Below are positions 17,969 to 26,276 of a DNA stretch of 64,000 bases, piece by piece. The notes under the pieces were generated by a model. It ran no database searches. It saw only the letters and a program-made list of their open reading frames with translations, and was not told the origin of the DNA. Positions within the stretch are counted from its first letter, which is position 1, and each line of letters starts with the position of its first letter. This stretch comes from an uncultured Pelagibacteraceae bacterium (GTDB lineage Bacteria; Pseudomonadota; Alphaproteobacteria; Pelagibacterales; AG-422-B15): assembly GCA_902547315.1 (NCBI GenBank), contig CACCND010000003.1, positions 83,334-147,333 on the forward strand. Reading direction: 5' to 3'. Both the position numbers and the translations under genes were made by a program.

Positions 17969-18891
17969 TAGAAAACTAATCGTATTACAGATAAATTAAA
18001 AATTTCGTTAGGCTCTACTAACAAATCAAGCGCAATTTTAGTTGCAACACCAAGCACTATTATAGCCAGTAAAGCTCTTATTTCTTCACCTCTTAATTTA
18101 TTAGCTGCTAATACCCCTACCTGAGCGCCAATTACAGACGAGAGTATTAAAAAGAAAGCTAGTACCGCATCTACAGCAAAAGTAGTAGTTGCATGAAGAA
18201 TAGTAACGAGTGCAGTTATAAAAATAATTTGAAATAATGATGTTCCAATTACTTTTGATGTAGGCATTCCCAAAAAATAAATCATCGCAGGGATTAATAT
18301 GAAAGCACCACCAATTCCCATTGTTGCTGATAAGATGCCAATTACAAAACCAATAATAATTGGAGGAATAACACTTATGTATAATTTGGATTTATAAAAT
18401 CTTACTTTGAAAGGCAGTCTATGCGCCCAGTTATGATAATGAATTTTTTGTTTAACACTTTTTCTTCTTATTCTATCCCTTATTACTTTGGAGCTTTCAA
18501 TGAGCATTGATAAACCTATACCTGTTAGAAGAGTAAAATATAAAATTGAGATTACAGTATCAATTTGTCCATTTGCAACAAGCTTACTGAATATCCAAAC
18601 GCCCAAGATTGATCCAAAGAAGGCGCCAATAAGCAATACCCCTCCCATTTTGAAATCTACGAGACCTTGCCTCCAGTGACCTAATGTTCCAGAAATTGAA
18701 GATGCAACGATCTGGTTTGCTGATGTTGCAACAGCAACATTAGTAGGTATACCTATGAATATTAGTAATGGTGTCATTAAAAATCCGCCACCTAAACCAA
18801 ACATGCCAGATAGAAATCCTACAACTCCGCCTAAAGACAACAATAGAAAAATGTTAACTGAGAGCTCTGCAATAGGCAGATAAATACTCAT
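17968..18891 (-). CDS. TauE/SafE family sulfite/anion exporter
   Basis: The 307-aa protein has about eight TM helices in two repeated halves: GGVVGFLSGMFGLGGGFLMT (about 21) and FVIGILSATMGIGGAFILIP (about 188), each followed by a PT-V-ATS or PTSKVIGTS segment. TauE/SafE proteins export sulfite, sulfoacetate or related organosulfur anions, though several are uncharacterised. It is the first gene of a coupled operon TauE, TIGR02186, CcdA, DECR-like SDR. Its promoter must lie in the 112-base gap shared divergently with the acyl-CoA dehydrogenase at 19004. Confidence 0.9.
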   Translation of the reverse strand: MSIYLPIAELSVNIFLLLSLGGVVGFLSGMFGLGGGFLMTPLLIFIGIPTNVAVATSANQIVASSISGTLGHWRQGLVDFKMGGVLLIGAFFGSILGVWIFSKLVANGQIDTVISILYFTLLTGIGLSMLIESSKVIRDRIRRKSVKQKIHYHNWAHRLPFKVRFYKSKLYISVIPPIIIGFVIGILSATMGIGGAFILIPAMIYFLGMPTSKVIGTSLFQIIFITALVTILHATTTFAVDAVLAFFLILSSVIGAQVGVLAANKLRGEEIRALLAIIVLGVATKIALDLLVEPNEIFNLSVIRLVF

Positions 18892-19003
18892 AATTCTAAA
18901 CTTTTCAGACTTTCCCCATCGATTTGGTTAACAAAATTAGAAATTTGCAATTTATGAGACAAAGGTTATATATATTTAAACTACAATAATTATTCTTAAA
19001 CCT

Positions 19004-20773
19004 ATGTCGTACAAAAGTCCAATAGAAGATTTCAAATACAATCTGGCTATGCTTAACTACGATGAGGTCATTGCCGGCATAGAGAAGTTCAAGGAATATG
19101 ACTCTGAAACACTCATTAGTGTTGTTTCTGAAATAGGGCGCCTTAATGAGCAAGAAGTACTAGATAGTAATAAAACTGGGGACAGAGAGGGCTTAAAATA
19201 TGTGACTGATGGAGTAGAAGGTCCTGAAGTTCATACACCTGAAAGCTTTAAAAAACTGTATGATGCAGTAAAGTCGTCAGGTTATGTTGGCGCTACAATG
19301 CCCACTCAATATGGTGGCGGTGGAGCACCGTTTACAACTGCCATACTTGCAGGCGAGATTGGTATAGCTGCTAATATGGCATTCTATATGGGTCCAGGAT
19401 TAAGTCATGGTGCAATGAAGACCATTTTAAAAAAAGCTACAGAGGAACTCAAAAATAAATATCTACCTAACATGACTTCAGGTGAGTGGATGGGTACTAT
19501 GTGTCTGACAGAACCACAATGCGGAACTGACCTTGGCTTAATAAAATCAACTGCTGTTCCTAAAGATGATCATTATGAATTAACAGGACAAAAAATTTGG
19601 ATTTCATTTGGTGAACATGACTTAACAGAAAATATTATTCATCTTGTGCTTGCAAGAACACCTGACGCACCTGAGGGTATTAAAGGAATAAGTTTATTTC
19701 TTGTACCAAAGCGACTAGATGATAATTCTCGAAATACAATTTATTGTGGCGGTTTAGAACATAAACTTGGAATTAATTCATCACCAACCTGCGTCATGAA
19801 CCTTGAAAATGCTAAAGGTTGGCTTGTTGGAGAAAAAAACAAAGGTATGGAAGCAATGTTTCTGATGATGAATGATGCACGTTTAAAAGTTGGACTCCAA
19901 GGTATAGCAATGTCAGAGATCTCATACCAAAACGCTTTAGAATTTGCAAAAGAAAGAAAACAGATGAGGTCTGTTGTCAAGGATAAGCAAGACAAAGATA
20001 GTAAAGCTGACAATATAATCGTTCATCCTGATGTAAGAAGAATGTTAATGAATGTCAAAGCAACAACTGAGGCAATGCGTGCATTATGTATTTATACAGC
20101 TATGAAAATTGATCTTGCAGAAGATCATCCTGATGAAAAAGTAAGACAGGAAGCTGATGATTTTGCTGCACTAATGACACCGATTATTAAAGCTTACTGC
20201 ACTGATAGAGGTTTTTTAAATTGTTCAGAATCTTTACAGGTCTTAGGTGGTAGTGGTTTCACAAAAGAATATCCTCTCGAGCAGTATATGCGAGATGTAA
20301 GAATTACAATGATTTATGAAGGTACAAATGGTATTCAAGCATTAGACTTAGTTGGAAGAAAATTAACAATGCACCAGGGACGTTTGTTACAAAATTTCCA
20401 AAAAGAGGTTAAAAAATTTCTATCTGAAAATAGAGATAATGAGGAAATATCGTCATTTATTAAGCCTCTCGAGAATGCTCTCAATGAAGTTACTGCTTCA
20501 ACAATGTGGTTAATGCAAAATGGAATGCAGGATCCCGAAAATGCTCTTGCTTCAGCTACTGATTACCTAAATTTAGTAGCTCTATCCTCAATGACATATA
20601 TGTGGGCACGCATGGCAAAGTTCTCAGTTGGAAAAAATGAACCTATTCATAAAAATAAAATAAAAACAGGAACCTATTTTGTTGAAAAGATTATGCCAGA
20701 GTTAACTATGTACTCAAAAAAAGTACAAGCAGGTAAGTCATCAATGATGGATATGGAAGTTGCAGAGTTTTAA
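19004..20773 (+). CDS. Acyl-CoA dehydrogenase with C-terminal extension (DmdC/FadE-like)
   Basis: The 589-aa flavoprotein is longer than a standard 380-aa acyl-CoA dehydrogenase and has the extra N-terminal helices and C-terminal domain seen in DmdC and related large enzymes. Motifs are MCLTEPQCGTDLG (about 165), KIWISFGEH (about 198), NDARLKVGLQGIAMSE (about 288), LGGSGFTKEYPLEQYMRDVR and the catalytic Glu in MIYEGTNGIQALDL (about 439). It should oxidise an acyl-CoA to the 2-enoyl-CoA with electron-transfer flavoprotein. Substrates may be fatty acyl-CoA or 3-methylmercaptopropionyl-CoA from DMSP; sequence by eye cannot decide. The stop abuts the convergent dehydrogenase. Confidence 0.88.
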   Translation: MSYKSPIEDFKYNLAMLNYDEVIAGIEKFKEYDSETLISVVSEIGRLNEQEVLDSNKTGDREGLKYVTDGVEGPEVHTPESFKKLYDAVKSSGYVGATMPTQYGGGGAPFTTAILAGEIGIAANMAFYMGPGLSHGAMKTILKKATEELKNKYLPNMTSGEWMGTMCLTEPQCGTDLGLIKSTAVPKDDHYELTGQKIWISFGEHDLTENIIHLVLARTPDAPEGIKGISLFLVPKRLDDNSRNTIYCGGLEHKLGINSSPTCVMNLENAKGWLVGEKNKGMEAMFLMMNDARLKVGLQGIAMSEISYQNALEFAKERKQMRSVVKDKQDKDSKADNIIVHPDVRRMLMNVKATTEAMRALCIYTAMKIDLAEDHPDEKVRQEADDFAALMTPIIKAYCTDRGFLNCSESLQVLGGSGFTKEYPLEQYMRDVRITMIYEGTNGIQALDLVGRKLTMHQGRLLQNFQKEVKKFLSENRDNEEISSFIKPLENALNEVTASTMWLMQNGMQDPENALASATDYLNLVALSSMTYMWARMAKFSVGKNEPIHKNKIKTGTYFVEKIMPELTMYSKKVQAGKSSMMDMEVAEF

Positions 20774-21961
20774 TTAAGATCTATATCCCAGTTGTCTTGC
20801 AGCTAAATCGTACATTATTTCTTCTGATCCACCGCCAATTGCATTAACCCTTACTTCTCTATAAATTCTCTCAACTTTTCCAGGTCCGCTATTAGCTCGA
20901 AGATATCCCGCTCCACCAAGTATTTGCATTGCTTCTCTTGCACATAGTTCCATTGCTTTACTAGCATGTACTTTTAGCATTGCCAAGTCTGCGATAGGAC
21001 TTTCACCATTCATTACTTTCCAAGACAGCAATTCGGTCCAAGCCCTTGATGTTTTAACTGCTCTGTTCATATCAACGAGTTTATGTTTTATCACTTGATT
21101 ATCAATCAATGGCTTACCGAATGTTTTTCGCTCTTTTGCCCAAGCTACTGCTTCATCAATACAAATTTGAGAATATGCATTCATACCAGCTGCCATACCA
21201 AGTCTTTCTTGACTGAAGTTGCTCATCACACCAATCCAGCCACTGTTTTCTCCACCAATCAAATTTTCTACAGGCACTTTGCAATCATCAAAATAAAGTA
21301 CAGCTGTATCGGAGCTGAGCCATCCCATTTTTTTGAGAGGAGTTTGCGTGAAACCGGGCGTATCCTTTTCAATAACCAGAACTGATATTCCTGTAGCACC
21401 TTCACCACCAGTTCTTACTCCAACTACGTAGGTATCAGCACGCATTCCACTTGTAATGAACATTTTTGAGCCATTAACAATGAAATGGTCACCTTTTCTA
21501 ACTGCTTTAGTTTTCAAACTTGCAACATCTGATCCTCCCGAAGGCTCTGTCATTGCAAGAGCTGCTATCTTTTCTCCACTTACCACTGGGGGAATAAATT
21601 TTTCTTTTTGCTCTTCTGTACCCAAAGATTGTATTAATGGTATTGCAATATTGTGTGATAAAAGACTTGCTGAAACACCACCACATCCATGGGCGAATTC
21701 CTCAGCTGTTACGATGCCGTGAAAGATATCAATACCTTCTGTTGTACCGCCATACTTTTCATCATAGCCCATTCCCATTAGACCTACATCGGCAGCTTTT
21801 TTATAGAGTTCTCTTGGAAACTCACCAGCTTCTTCCCATTCTTCAACAAAAGGAGCTATTTCCTTTGAAACAAATTTTCTTACTTCTTCTCTCCATGCAT
21901 GATGAGACTCATTATAAAAAAGAGGTTCTTTACCCTCAGAAATTCCAACTTTTGGTATCAT
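20774..21961 (-). CDS. Acyl-CoA dehydrogenase (medium size)
   Basis: The 395-aa enzyme has the normal three-domain length: ALAMTEPSGGSDVASLKTKA (about 132), MFITSGMRAD (about 166), QERLGMAAGMNAYSQ (about 250), RKTFGKPLIDNQVI and AMQILGGAGYLRA (about 347). The usual C-terminal catalytic Glu position reads AIGGGSEEIM instead of YEGT, and a Glu appears on the earlier helix (CIDEAVAWAKERK), as in isovaleryl-CoA and long-chain dehydrogenases. Its stop codon directly meets that of the plus-strand dehydrogenase, and its start overlaps the MaoC gene by 4 bases, so it shares a transcript with that hydratase. Confidence 0.9.
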   Translation of the reverse strand: MIPKVGISEGKEPLFYNESHHAWREEVRKFVSKEIAPFVEEWEEAGEFPRELYKKAADVGLMGMGYDEKYGGTTEGIDIFHGIVTAEEFAHGCGGVSASLLSHNIAIPLIQSLGTEEQKEKFIPPVVSGEKIAALAMTEPSGGSDVASLKTKAVRKGDHFIVNGSKMFITSGMRADTYVVGVRTGGEGATGISVLVIEKDTPGFTQTPLKKMGWLSSDTAVLYFDDCKVPVENLIGGENSGWIGVMSNFSQERLGMAAGMNAYSQICIDEAVAWAKERKTFGKPLIDNQVIKHKLVDMNRAVKTSRAWTELLSWKVMNGESPIADLAMLKVHASKAMELCAREAMQILGGAGYLRANSGPGKVERIYREVRVNAIGGGSEEIMYDLAARQLGYRS

Positions 21962-22806
21962 ATTATTTCACTCACTCCATTTTTAATTACCATTTTATCA
22001 CGTTCTTTTACTTTGCACTGATAATAAACATTATTACCATCTTTCCACATTTCTGTAACTATTGTTTCTCCAGGATATACAGGTGAAGAAAAACGACAAT
22101 CAAATTTTTTAAGTTTCTTTACATCTTTATCGCAGACACTTTCAATAATTGATCTGCATGCAATACCGTATGTGCACATGCCATGTAGAATTGGCCGTTC
22201 AAAACCAGCAGACTTTGCAAAATTTGGATCAGAGTGCAATGGGTTGTAATCACCTGAAAGTCTAAAAATTAATGCTTGATCAGGTTTGGTATTTATTTCA
22301 TGCACATAATCTGGTTTGCCCTCAGGTCTTACTAATTCTTTTTTTGGAGACTCAGGTCCACCAAAGCCACCATCCCCCCTAGCGAATGTTGTACTAACGA
22401 GCTTACAGATTTCCGTGTTATCTTTTTTAAGATTTACAGTTGTTTCAACCTCAATAACTGCACCCTTACCAGGACCTTTATCATAACAACCTATAACTTT
22501 TGCGTTGGTTATAAAATCTCCTGAGACAGGTAAAGGATTGGTTACAGATAATCTCTGTTCACCATGAACAACCATAATGAAGTTAATATTTGTCTTTAGC
22601 AATAATGGTGAGTAATATTGAAAATTAGTAGCCATTGACGGCAATGCAATTTGTGAATTTTCATAGACAAACTTTAATTCATCTACATTCATTGGGTCAT
22701 TCCCAAGACCGACGCCTAGACTATAGAGAATTGAATCTTTATCAGTATAGGAAACTTCAATGTTTTCTGAAGTCATGGACATTATTTCTTCGTAATTAAT
22801 AGCCAT
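21958..22806 (-). CDS. MaoC-family (R)-specific enoyl-CoA hydratase
   Basis: The 282-aa protein is a double hotdog: an N-terminal half (about 1-130) and a C-terminal MaoC half with the hydratase-2 motif FRLSGDYNPLHSDPNFAKSA (Asp and His catalytic, about 180-192) followed by GFERPILHGMCTYG. It resembles the hydratase-2 part of peroxisomal multifunctional enzyme 2. It hydrates 2-enoyl-CoA to (R)-3-hydroxyacyl-CoA. It lies upstream of and overlaps the acyl-CoA dehydrogenase that would make its substrate, and is divergent from the crotonase gene across 74 bases. Confidence 0.88.
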   Translation of the reverse strand: MAINYEEIMSMTSENIEVSYTDKDSILYSLGVGLGNDPMNVDELKFVYENSQIALPSMATNFQYYSPLLLKTNINFIMVVHGEQRLSVTNPLPVSGDFITNAKVIGCYDKGPGKGAVIEVETTVNLKKDNTEICKLVSTTFARGDGGFGGPESPKKELVRPEGKPDYVHEINTKPDQALIFRLSGDYNPLHSDPNFAKSAGFERPILHGMCTYGIACRSIIESVCDKDVKKLKKFDCRFSSPVYPGETIVTEMWKDGNNVYYQCKVKERDKMVIKNGVSEII

Positions 22807-22880
22807 TTTTTATGTATTTCTCTAATTTTAAATGTATATATACTTTATATAGATCACTTATCTAAAGCGAGGAAAAAAAC

Positions 22881-23732
22881 ATGCCAAAACCCTTTGATGT
22901 TGAAATAAATAATTCAATTGCTCATATCAGGTTCAATAGGCCTGAAAAAAGAAATTCAATGAACGAGGATTTCTGGAGATTATTTCCAAAGGAAGTTGAA
23001 GAGTTAGATGATAGTGGTGAGATTAGAGCTTTAATTGTATCTTCCACGGGACCACACTTTTCTGCTGGAATAGACCTTAGCATGTTTAAAGATGATGTTG
23101 TTGAACACGAAACAAACCAAGAGCTTGGCAGAAGTAGGGGATATTTTATTCAACAGTTAAAGTTTCTGCAACGTGCTGCTTCATGTTTGGAGGATGCGAG
23201 ATTTCCAGTTGTTGCCGCTGTCCAAGGAGGATGTATTGGTGGAGGTATCGATTTAATCACTGCCGCTGATATAAGACTTTGTACAAAAGATGCATTTTTT
23301 TTAATTGAAGAAATAAATGTAGGTTTGGCAGCAGATATTGGAACTATACAAAGATTACCAAAAATTATACCTGCTGGTATAGCGCGTGAGTGGACTATGA
23401 TGGGAGAAAAGATATCTGCTGAAAGAGCAAAAGAAGTAGGTCTTGTAAGCTCTTTGCATGAGAGTCATGAGGAAATGATTGATAGTGCTTTTGAAATGGC
23501 TGAAAAATTAGCATCAAAAACACCACTTGCGATGTGGGTTACAAAAGAAGTTCTCAATTATTCAAGAGATCACTCTGTTAAAGAGGGCTTGGATAATGTG
23601 GCACTATGGAATGCAGCTACGCTTCATAAAGAAGATGTAATGACTACAATGATGTCAAAAATGCAAAAGAAAAAGCCAGAGTATAGAAATTTAAGAGATA
23701 AAAATTTCTTGAAACATAAATCAAGTAAATAG
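22881..23732 (+). CDS. Enoyl-CoA hydratase/isomerase, dienoyl-CoA isomerase (ECH1)-like
   Basis: The 283-aa crotonase-fold protein has the oxyanion-hole segments (FSAGIDLSMF near 64 and AVQGGCIGGGIDLITAADIR near 112). The three acidic residues described for delta3,5-delta2,4-dienoyl-CoA isomerase all appear to be present: Asp in AADIRLC, Glu in IEEINVGLAADIG and Asp in the same LAADIGTIQRLPK stretch (about 130-160). It would shift double bonds in odd-position unsaturated acyl-CoAs, complementing the DECR-like SDR at 15560-16435. A clear ribosome site (GCGAGGAA) precedes the ATG. Confidence 0.85.
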   Translation: MPKPFDVEINNSIAHIRFNRPEKRNSMNEDFWRLFPKEVEELDDSGEIRALIVSSTGPHFSAGIDLSMFKDDVVEHETNQELGRSRGYFIQQLKFLQRAASCLEDARFPVVAAVQGGCIGGGIDLITAADIRLCTKDAFFLIEEINVGLAADIGTIQRLPKIIPAGIAREWTMMGEKISAERAKEVGLVSSLHESHEEMIDSAFEMAEKLASKTPLAMWVTKEVLNYSRDHSVKEGLDNVALWNAATLHKEDVMTTMMSKMQKKKPEYRNLRDKNFLKHKSSK

Positions 23733-23755
23733 TATTTTTAACAAATTAAATTTTA

Positions 23756-24625
23756 ATGAGATTTAAAAAAGGCATTATTCTCGCTGCCGGCAAGGGAACT
23801 CGACTTTCGCCTGCAACAAAAGTAACAGTTAAGCCTCTTCTGCCTTTATATGATAAACCTTTGCTTTATTACGCGTTATCAAACTTAATTAAGGCTGGTG
23901 TTCGCGAGGTGCTATTTATATCTCAAAAGAAAGATATACCAGAATTTAGAAAACTATTTGGCTCGGGAAAACAGCTTGGCATGAAATTCAGTTACACATT
24001 TCAAAAAAAACAAGTTGGAATTCCTGATGCAGTTAATATTGCCAAAAAATTTATTAATAAAAAACCATTTGTTTTAGCCTTAGCTGATAATTTATTTATT
24101 GGTAAGAGCTTCACATCAACTTTAAAAAAAGTTCAGTCGCTCAAGGATGGGGCTGCTGTTTTAGCTGTAAAGACAAAATATCCACAAAAATCAGCAGTTA
24201 TCGAATACGATAGAGAAAAAAATATAAAATCAATTATTGAGAAACCAAAAAAACCAAAGAGTAATCTTACAATACCCGGTCTTTATTTTTATGATAAGGA
24301 CTCGATATCAATTGTTAAGGACTTAAAGCCCTCCAAAAGAAAAGAGTTAGAAATAGTTGATGTTCATCAATATTATCTTAGAAAGAAGCTTTTAAAAGTT
24401 TTCACATTAAAAAAAGATGTTAAGTGGTTTGACACTGGTGATGCTGAAGAAATGCTTGAAGCTTCAAACTATATTAACAAATATCAAATAAAAGAAAAAA
24501 AGCTATTTGGATCTATCGAAATGGACTCATACCTAAATGGATGGATTACAAAGAAACAACTTAAAATTCTTATTAATCAAATGCCCGACTCAAAGTACAA
24601 AGAAAAATTAAGTTCACTTGCTTAA
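23756..24625 (+). CDS. Sugar-1-phosphate nucleotidyltransferase (RmlA/GalU-like)
   Basis: The 289-aa protein has the nucleotidyltransferase signature GIILAAGKGTRLSPATKVT followed by KPLLPLYDKPLLYY (about 6-40), the metal-site segment FVLALADNLFIGKS (about 100-113), a IIEKPKKPKSN loop and VKWFDTGDAEEMLEASNYI (about 222). Length and motif order suit glucose-1-phosphate thymidylyltransferase (RmlA), which makes dTDP-glucose for surface polysaccharides, but no rmlBCD genes are in the window, so the exact sugar is uncertain. It overlaps the next gene by one base (TAATG). Confidence 0.85.
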   Translation: MRFKKGIILAAGKGTRLSPATKVTVKPLLPLYDKPLLYYALSNLIKAGVREVLFISQKKDIPEFRKLFGSGKQLGMKFSYTFQKKQVGIPDAVNIAKKFINKKPFVLALADNLFIGKSFTSTLKKVQSLKDGAAVLAVKTKYPQKSAVIEYDREKNIKSIIEKPKKPKSNLTIPGLYFYDKDSISIVKDLKPSKRKELEIVDVHQYYLRKKLLKVFTLKKDVKWFDTGDAEEMLEASNYINKYQIKEKKLFGSIEMDSYLNGWITKKQLKILINQMPDSKYKEKLSSLA

Positions 24626-25125
24626 TGCTTGATAAAAATTCATTAATAAATTTGTTAGAGTCAAATTCTATTAGTTACAAAATTACTGAACATAAACCAC
24701 TGTTTACAGTCGAAGATTCTAAAAATCTTCGTGGTTCAATTGATGGCGCGCATTCAAAGAATCTTTTTTTGAAAGATAAAAAAAATAATTTTTTTCTAGT
24801 AAGTTTTATTGAGGATATTATTGCTGATTTAAAAAAAGCATCAGTACCTTTAAACTCCAAAAAATTGTCTTTTGCAAATGAAGATTATTTAATGAATATT
24901 CTAGGTATCAAACCTGGATCAGTATCTCCATTTGGATTATTAAACGATAAAGAAAAAAAAGTTAAATTTTTCTTTGATCAAGAGTTTATGGAGTATGAAA
25001 TTGTGAATTTTCATCCTTTAATCAATACGTCAACAGTGTCGATAGCTCCTAATGACCTGATAAATCTGATTGAACAGCATCATGCAAAAGTCGAATTTAT
25101 TAATATGAGAGATTTTCAAAAATGA
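24625..25125 (+). CDS. Prolyl-tRNA deacylase ProX/ProXp-ala (YbaK-like editing domain)
   Basis: The 166-aa protein is a free-standing YbaK/ProRS INS-type editing domain: HKPLFTVEDSKNLRG (about 23), the conserved lysine in GAHSKNLFLKDKKNNFFLV (about 44), GIKPGSVSPFGLLND (about 96) and a FHPLINTSTVSIAP segment (about 132). Such proteins hydrolyse mischarged Ala-tRNA-Pro (or related errors) in trans. It is coupled at both ends, to the nucleotidyltransferase (TAATG) and to the Nudix gene (ATGA), but a functional link to them is not evident. Confidence 0.87.
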   Translation: MLDKNSLINLLESNSISYKITEHKPLFTVEDSKNLRGSIDGAHSKNLFLKDKKNNFFLVSFIEDIIADLKKASVPLNSKKLSFANEDYLMNILGIKPGSVSPFGLLNDKEKKVKFFFDQEFMEYEIVNFHPLINTSTVSIAPNDLINLIEQHHAKVEFINMRDFQK

Positions 25126-25655
25126 CTCTAAGAAAAGCAAAATTTATTAAAACCAAGAAAAAAATTAAAGCGAATGTTTTTGATTTACATTTTGATGAAG
25201 TTAAATGGGTAAATGGAAACAAAACTATTAGGGATCTTATTGTACACAATGGTATAACTTGTATTGTTCCAATAATTGATAAGAAATTTATAGTTTTGCT
25301 CAAACAATATCGATACGGATCAGATCAAATTATGCTTGAAATCCCTGCAGGAACTATAGATCCAGGAGAAAGGCCATTAAGTTGCGCTAAAAGAGAATTA
25401 ATTGAAGAAACTGGTTATCATGGAAAAAATTGGAAAATGATAGGCAAATACTTTTCAACCCCAGCATATAACACTTGTTTAGTGCACTGCTATTTAACTC
25501 ATTGTTATAAAAAGAGTGAGACAAATTTTGACGAATATGAGGTACTAGAGACAAAAATTTATTCAGTTCAAGAAGTGAAAAGACTGCTTAAAGCAAATAA
25601 GATTAATGATATGAAAACTTATATCAGCCTAGACCGATTTATAAATTATTACTGA
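25122..25655 (+). CDS. Nudix hydrolase, ADP-ribose pyrophosphatase-like
   Basis: The 177-aa protein contains a complete Nudix box GX5EX7REUXEEXGU: GTIDPGERPLSCAKRE then LIEETGY (about residues 83-105), with KQYRYGSDQIMLEIPAG upstream, a pattern typical of ADP-ribose or ADP-sugar pyrophosphatases. It would hydrolyse a nucleoside diphosphate linked to a sugar or ribose, with Mg2+. It is the third gene of the rmlA-like, ProX, Nudix run and its stop overlaps the convergent thioesterase by 7 bases. The exact substrate cannot be read. Confidence 0.87.
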   Translation: MTLRKAKFIKTKKKIKANVFDLHFDEVKWVNGNKTIRDLIVHNGITCIVPIIDKKFIVLLKQYRYGSDQIMLEIPAGTIDPGERPLSCAKRELIEETGYHGKNWKMIGKYFSTPAYNTCLVHCYLTHCYKKSETNFDEYEVLETKIYSVQEVKRLLKANKINDMKTYISLDRFINYY

Positions 25656-26086
25656 TTCAATATTTTCCAAATACCTGAAGCAGATAAAATAATTTTATCT
25701 TGTGAGATCAAATTACCCTCAATAAAGACGAGTGATTTCGTAGTTCTTGTAACCTTAGCATCACATTCAACTATATCATCTTGAAGGCCTGGACTTACAA
25801 AGTTACAGTTTAGTGAAATAGTACTGCAAGGTTTTTTTCCACATGCAGCGAATACCATAGATCCTAGGAAAATATCTGCTAATGACATAGAGTAGCCACC
25901 ATGTGCAATACCATGAGCATTGAGATGCTTATCTAAAATTTTAGTAATGAATTTGTATTGGTTATTCTCTTCTCGCTTAAAATACATTGGCCCAATTAAA
26001 ACATCAAAGCCAGCATGCCATCCAAGTTTTTTATATCCTTCTGGTACCCAACTTGGCGCTGATATTTCTGTCTTTAACATAACCAT
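25649..26086 (-). CDS. PaaI-type hotdog thioesterase
   Basis: The 145-aa single hotdog protein has the PaaI-family segment LNAHGIAHGGYSMSLADIFL (about 48-67) followed by CSTISLNCNFVSPGLQDDI, where the conserved HGG and the active-site acidic residue (Asp in SLADIF) sit. It would hydrolyse an acyl- or aryl-CoA and may relieve CoA sequestration in the surrounding acyl-CoA pathway. A GGGAG-like ribosome site precedes the first ATG. It faces the thiolase gene divergently across 190 bases, a shared control region in which no clear operator was found. Confidence 0.82.
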   Translation of the reverse strand: MVMLKTEISAPSWVPEGYKKLGWHAGFDVLIGPMYFKREENNQYKFITKILDKHLNAHGIAHGGYSMSLADIFLGSMVFAACGKKPCSTISLNCNFVSPGLQDDIVECDAKVTRTTKSLVFIEGNLISQDKIILSASGIWKILNQ

Positions 26087-26276
26087 AGAGATTCTCCCTA
26101 ATTCAAAGAATGCGACTTTCTAGACTTCAATTCGAATATGGTCAAGCAGAATAAAGAAAAATATTTGCCAAAATTGAGGGTATTTTTGATATATTTTTTT
26201 AAATAATTTTAAACTTTTTTTTTTATATAAAAAGTCTATCTTACGGATTTCTAAATATTTATAAGGGCAAAATAAT

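Noticed and set aside
20774..22806. Long plus-strand ORFs opposite the acyl-CoA dehydrogenase and MaoC genes
   Set aside because: They are low-complexity shadows with no motifs; the minus-strand genes have complete catalytic signatures.
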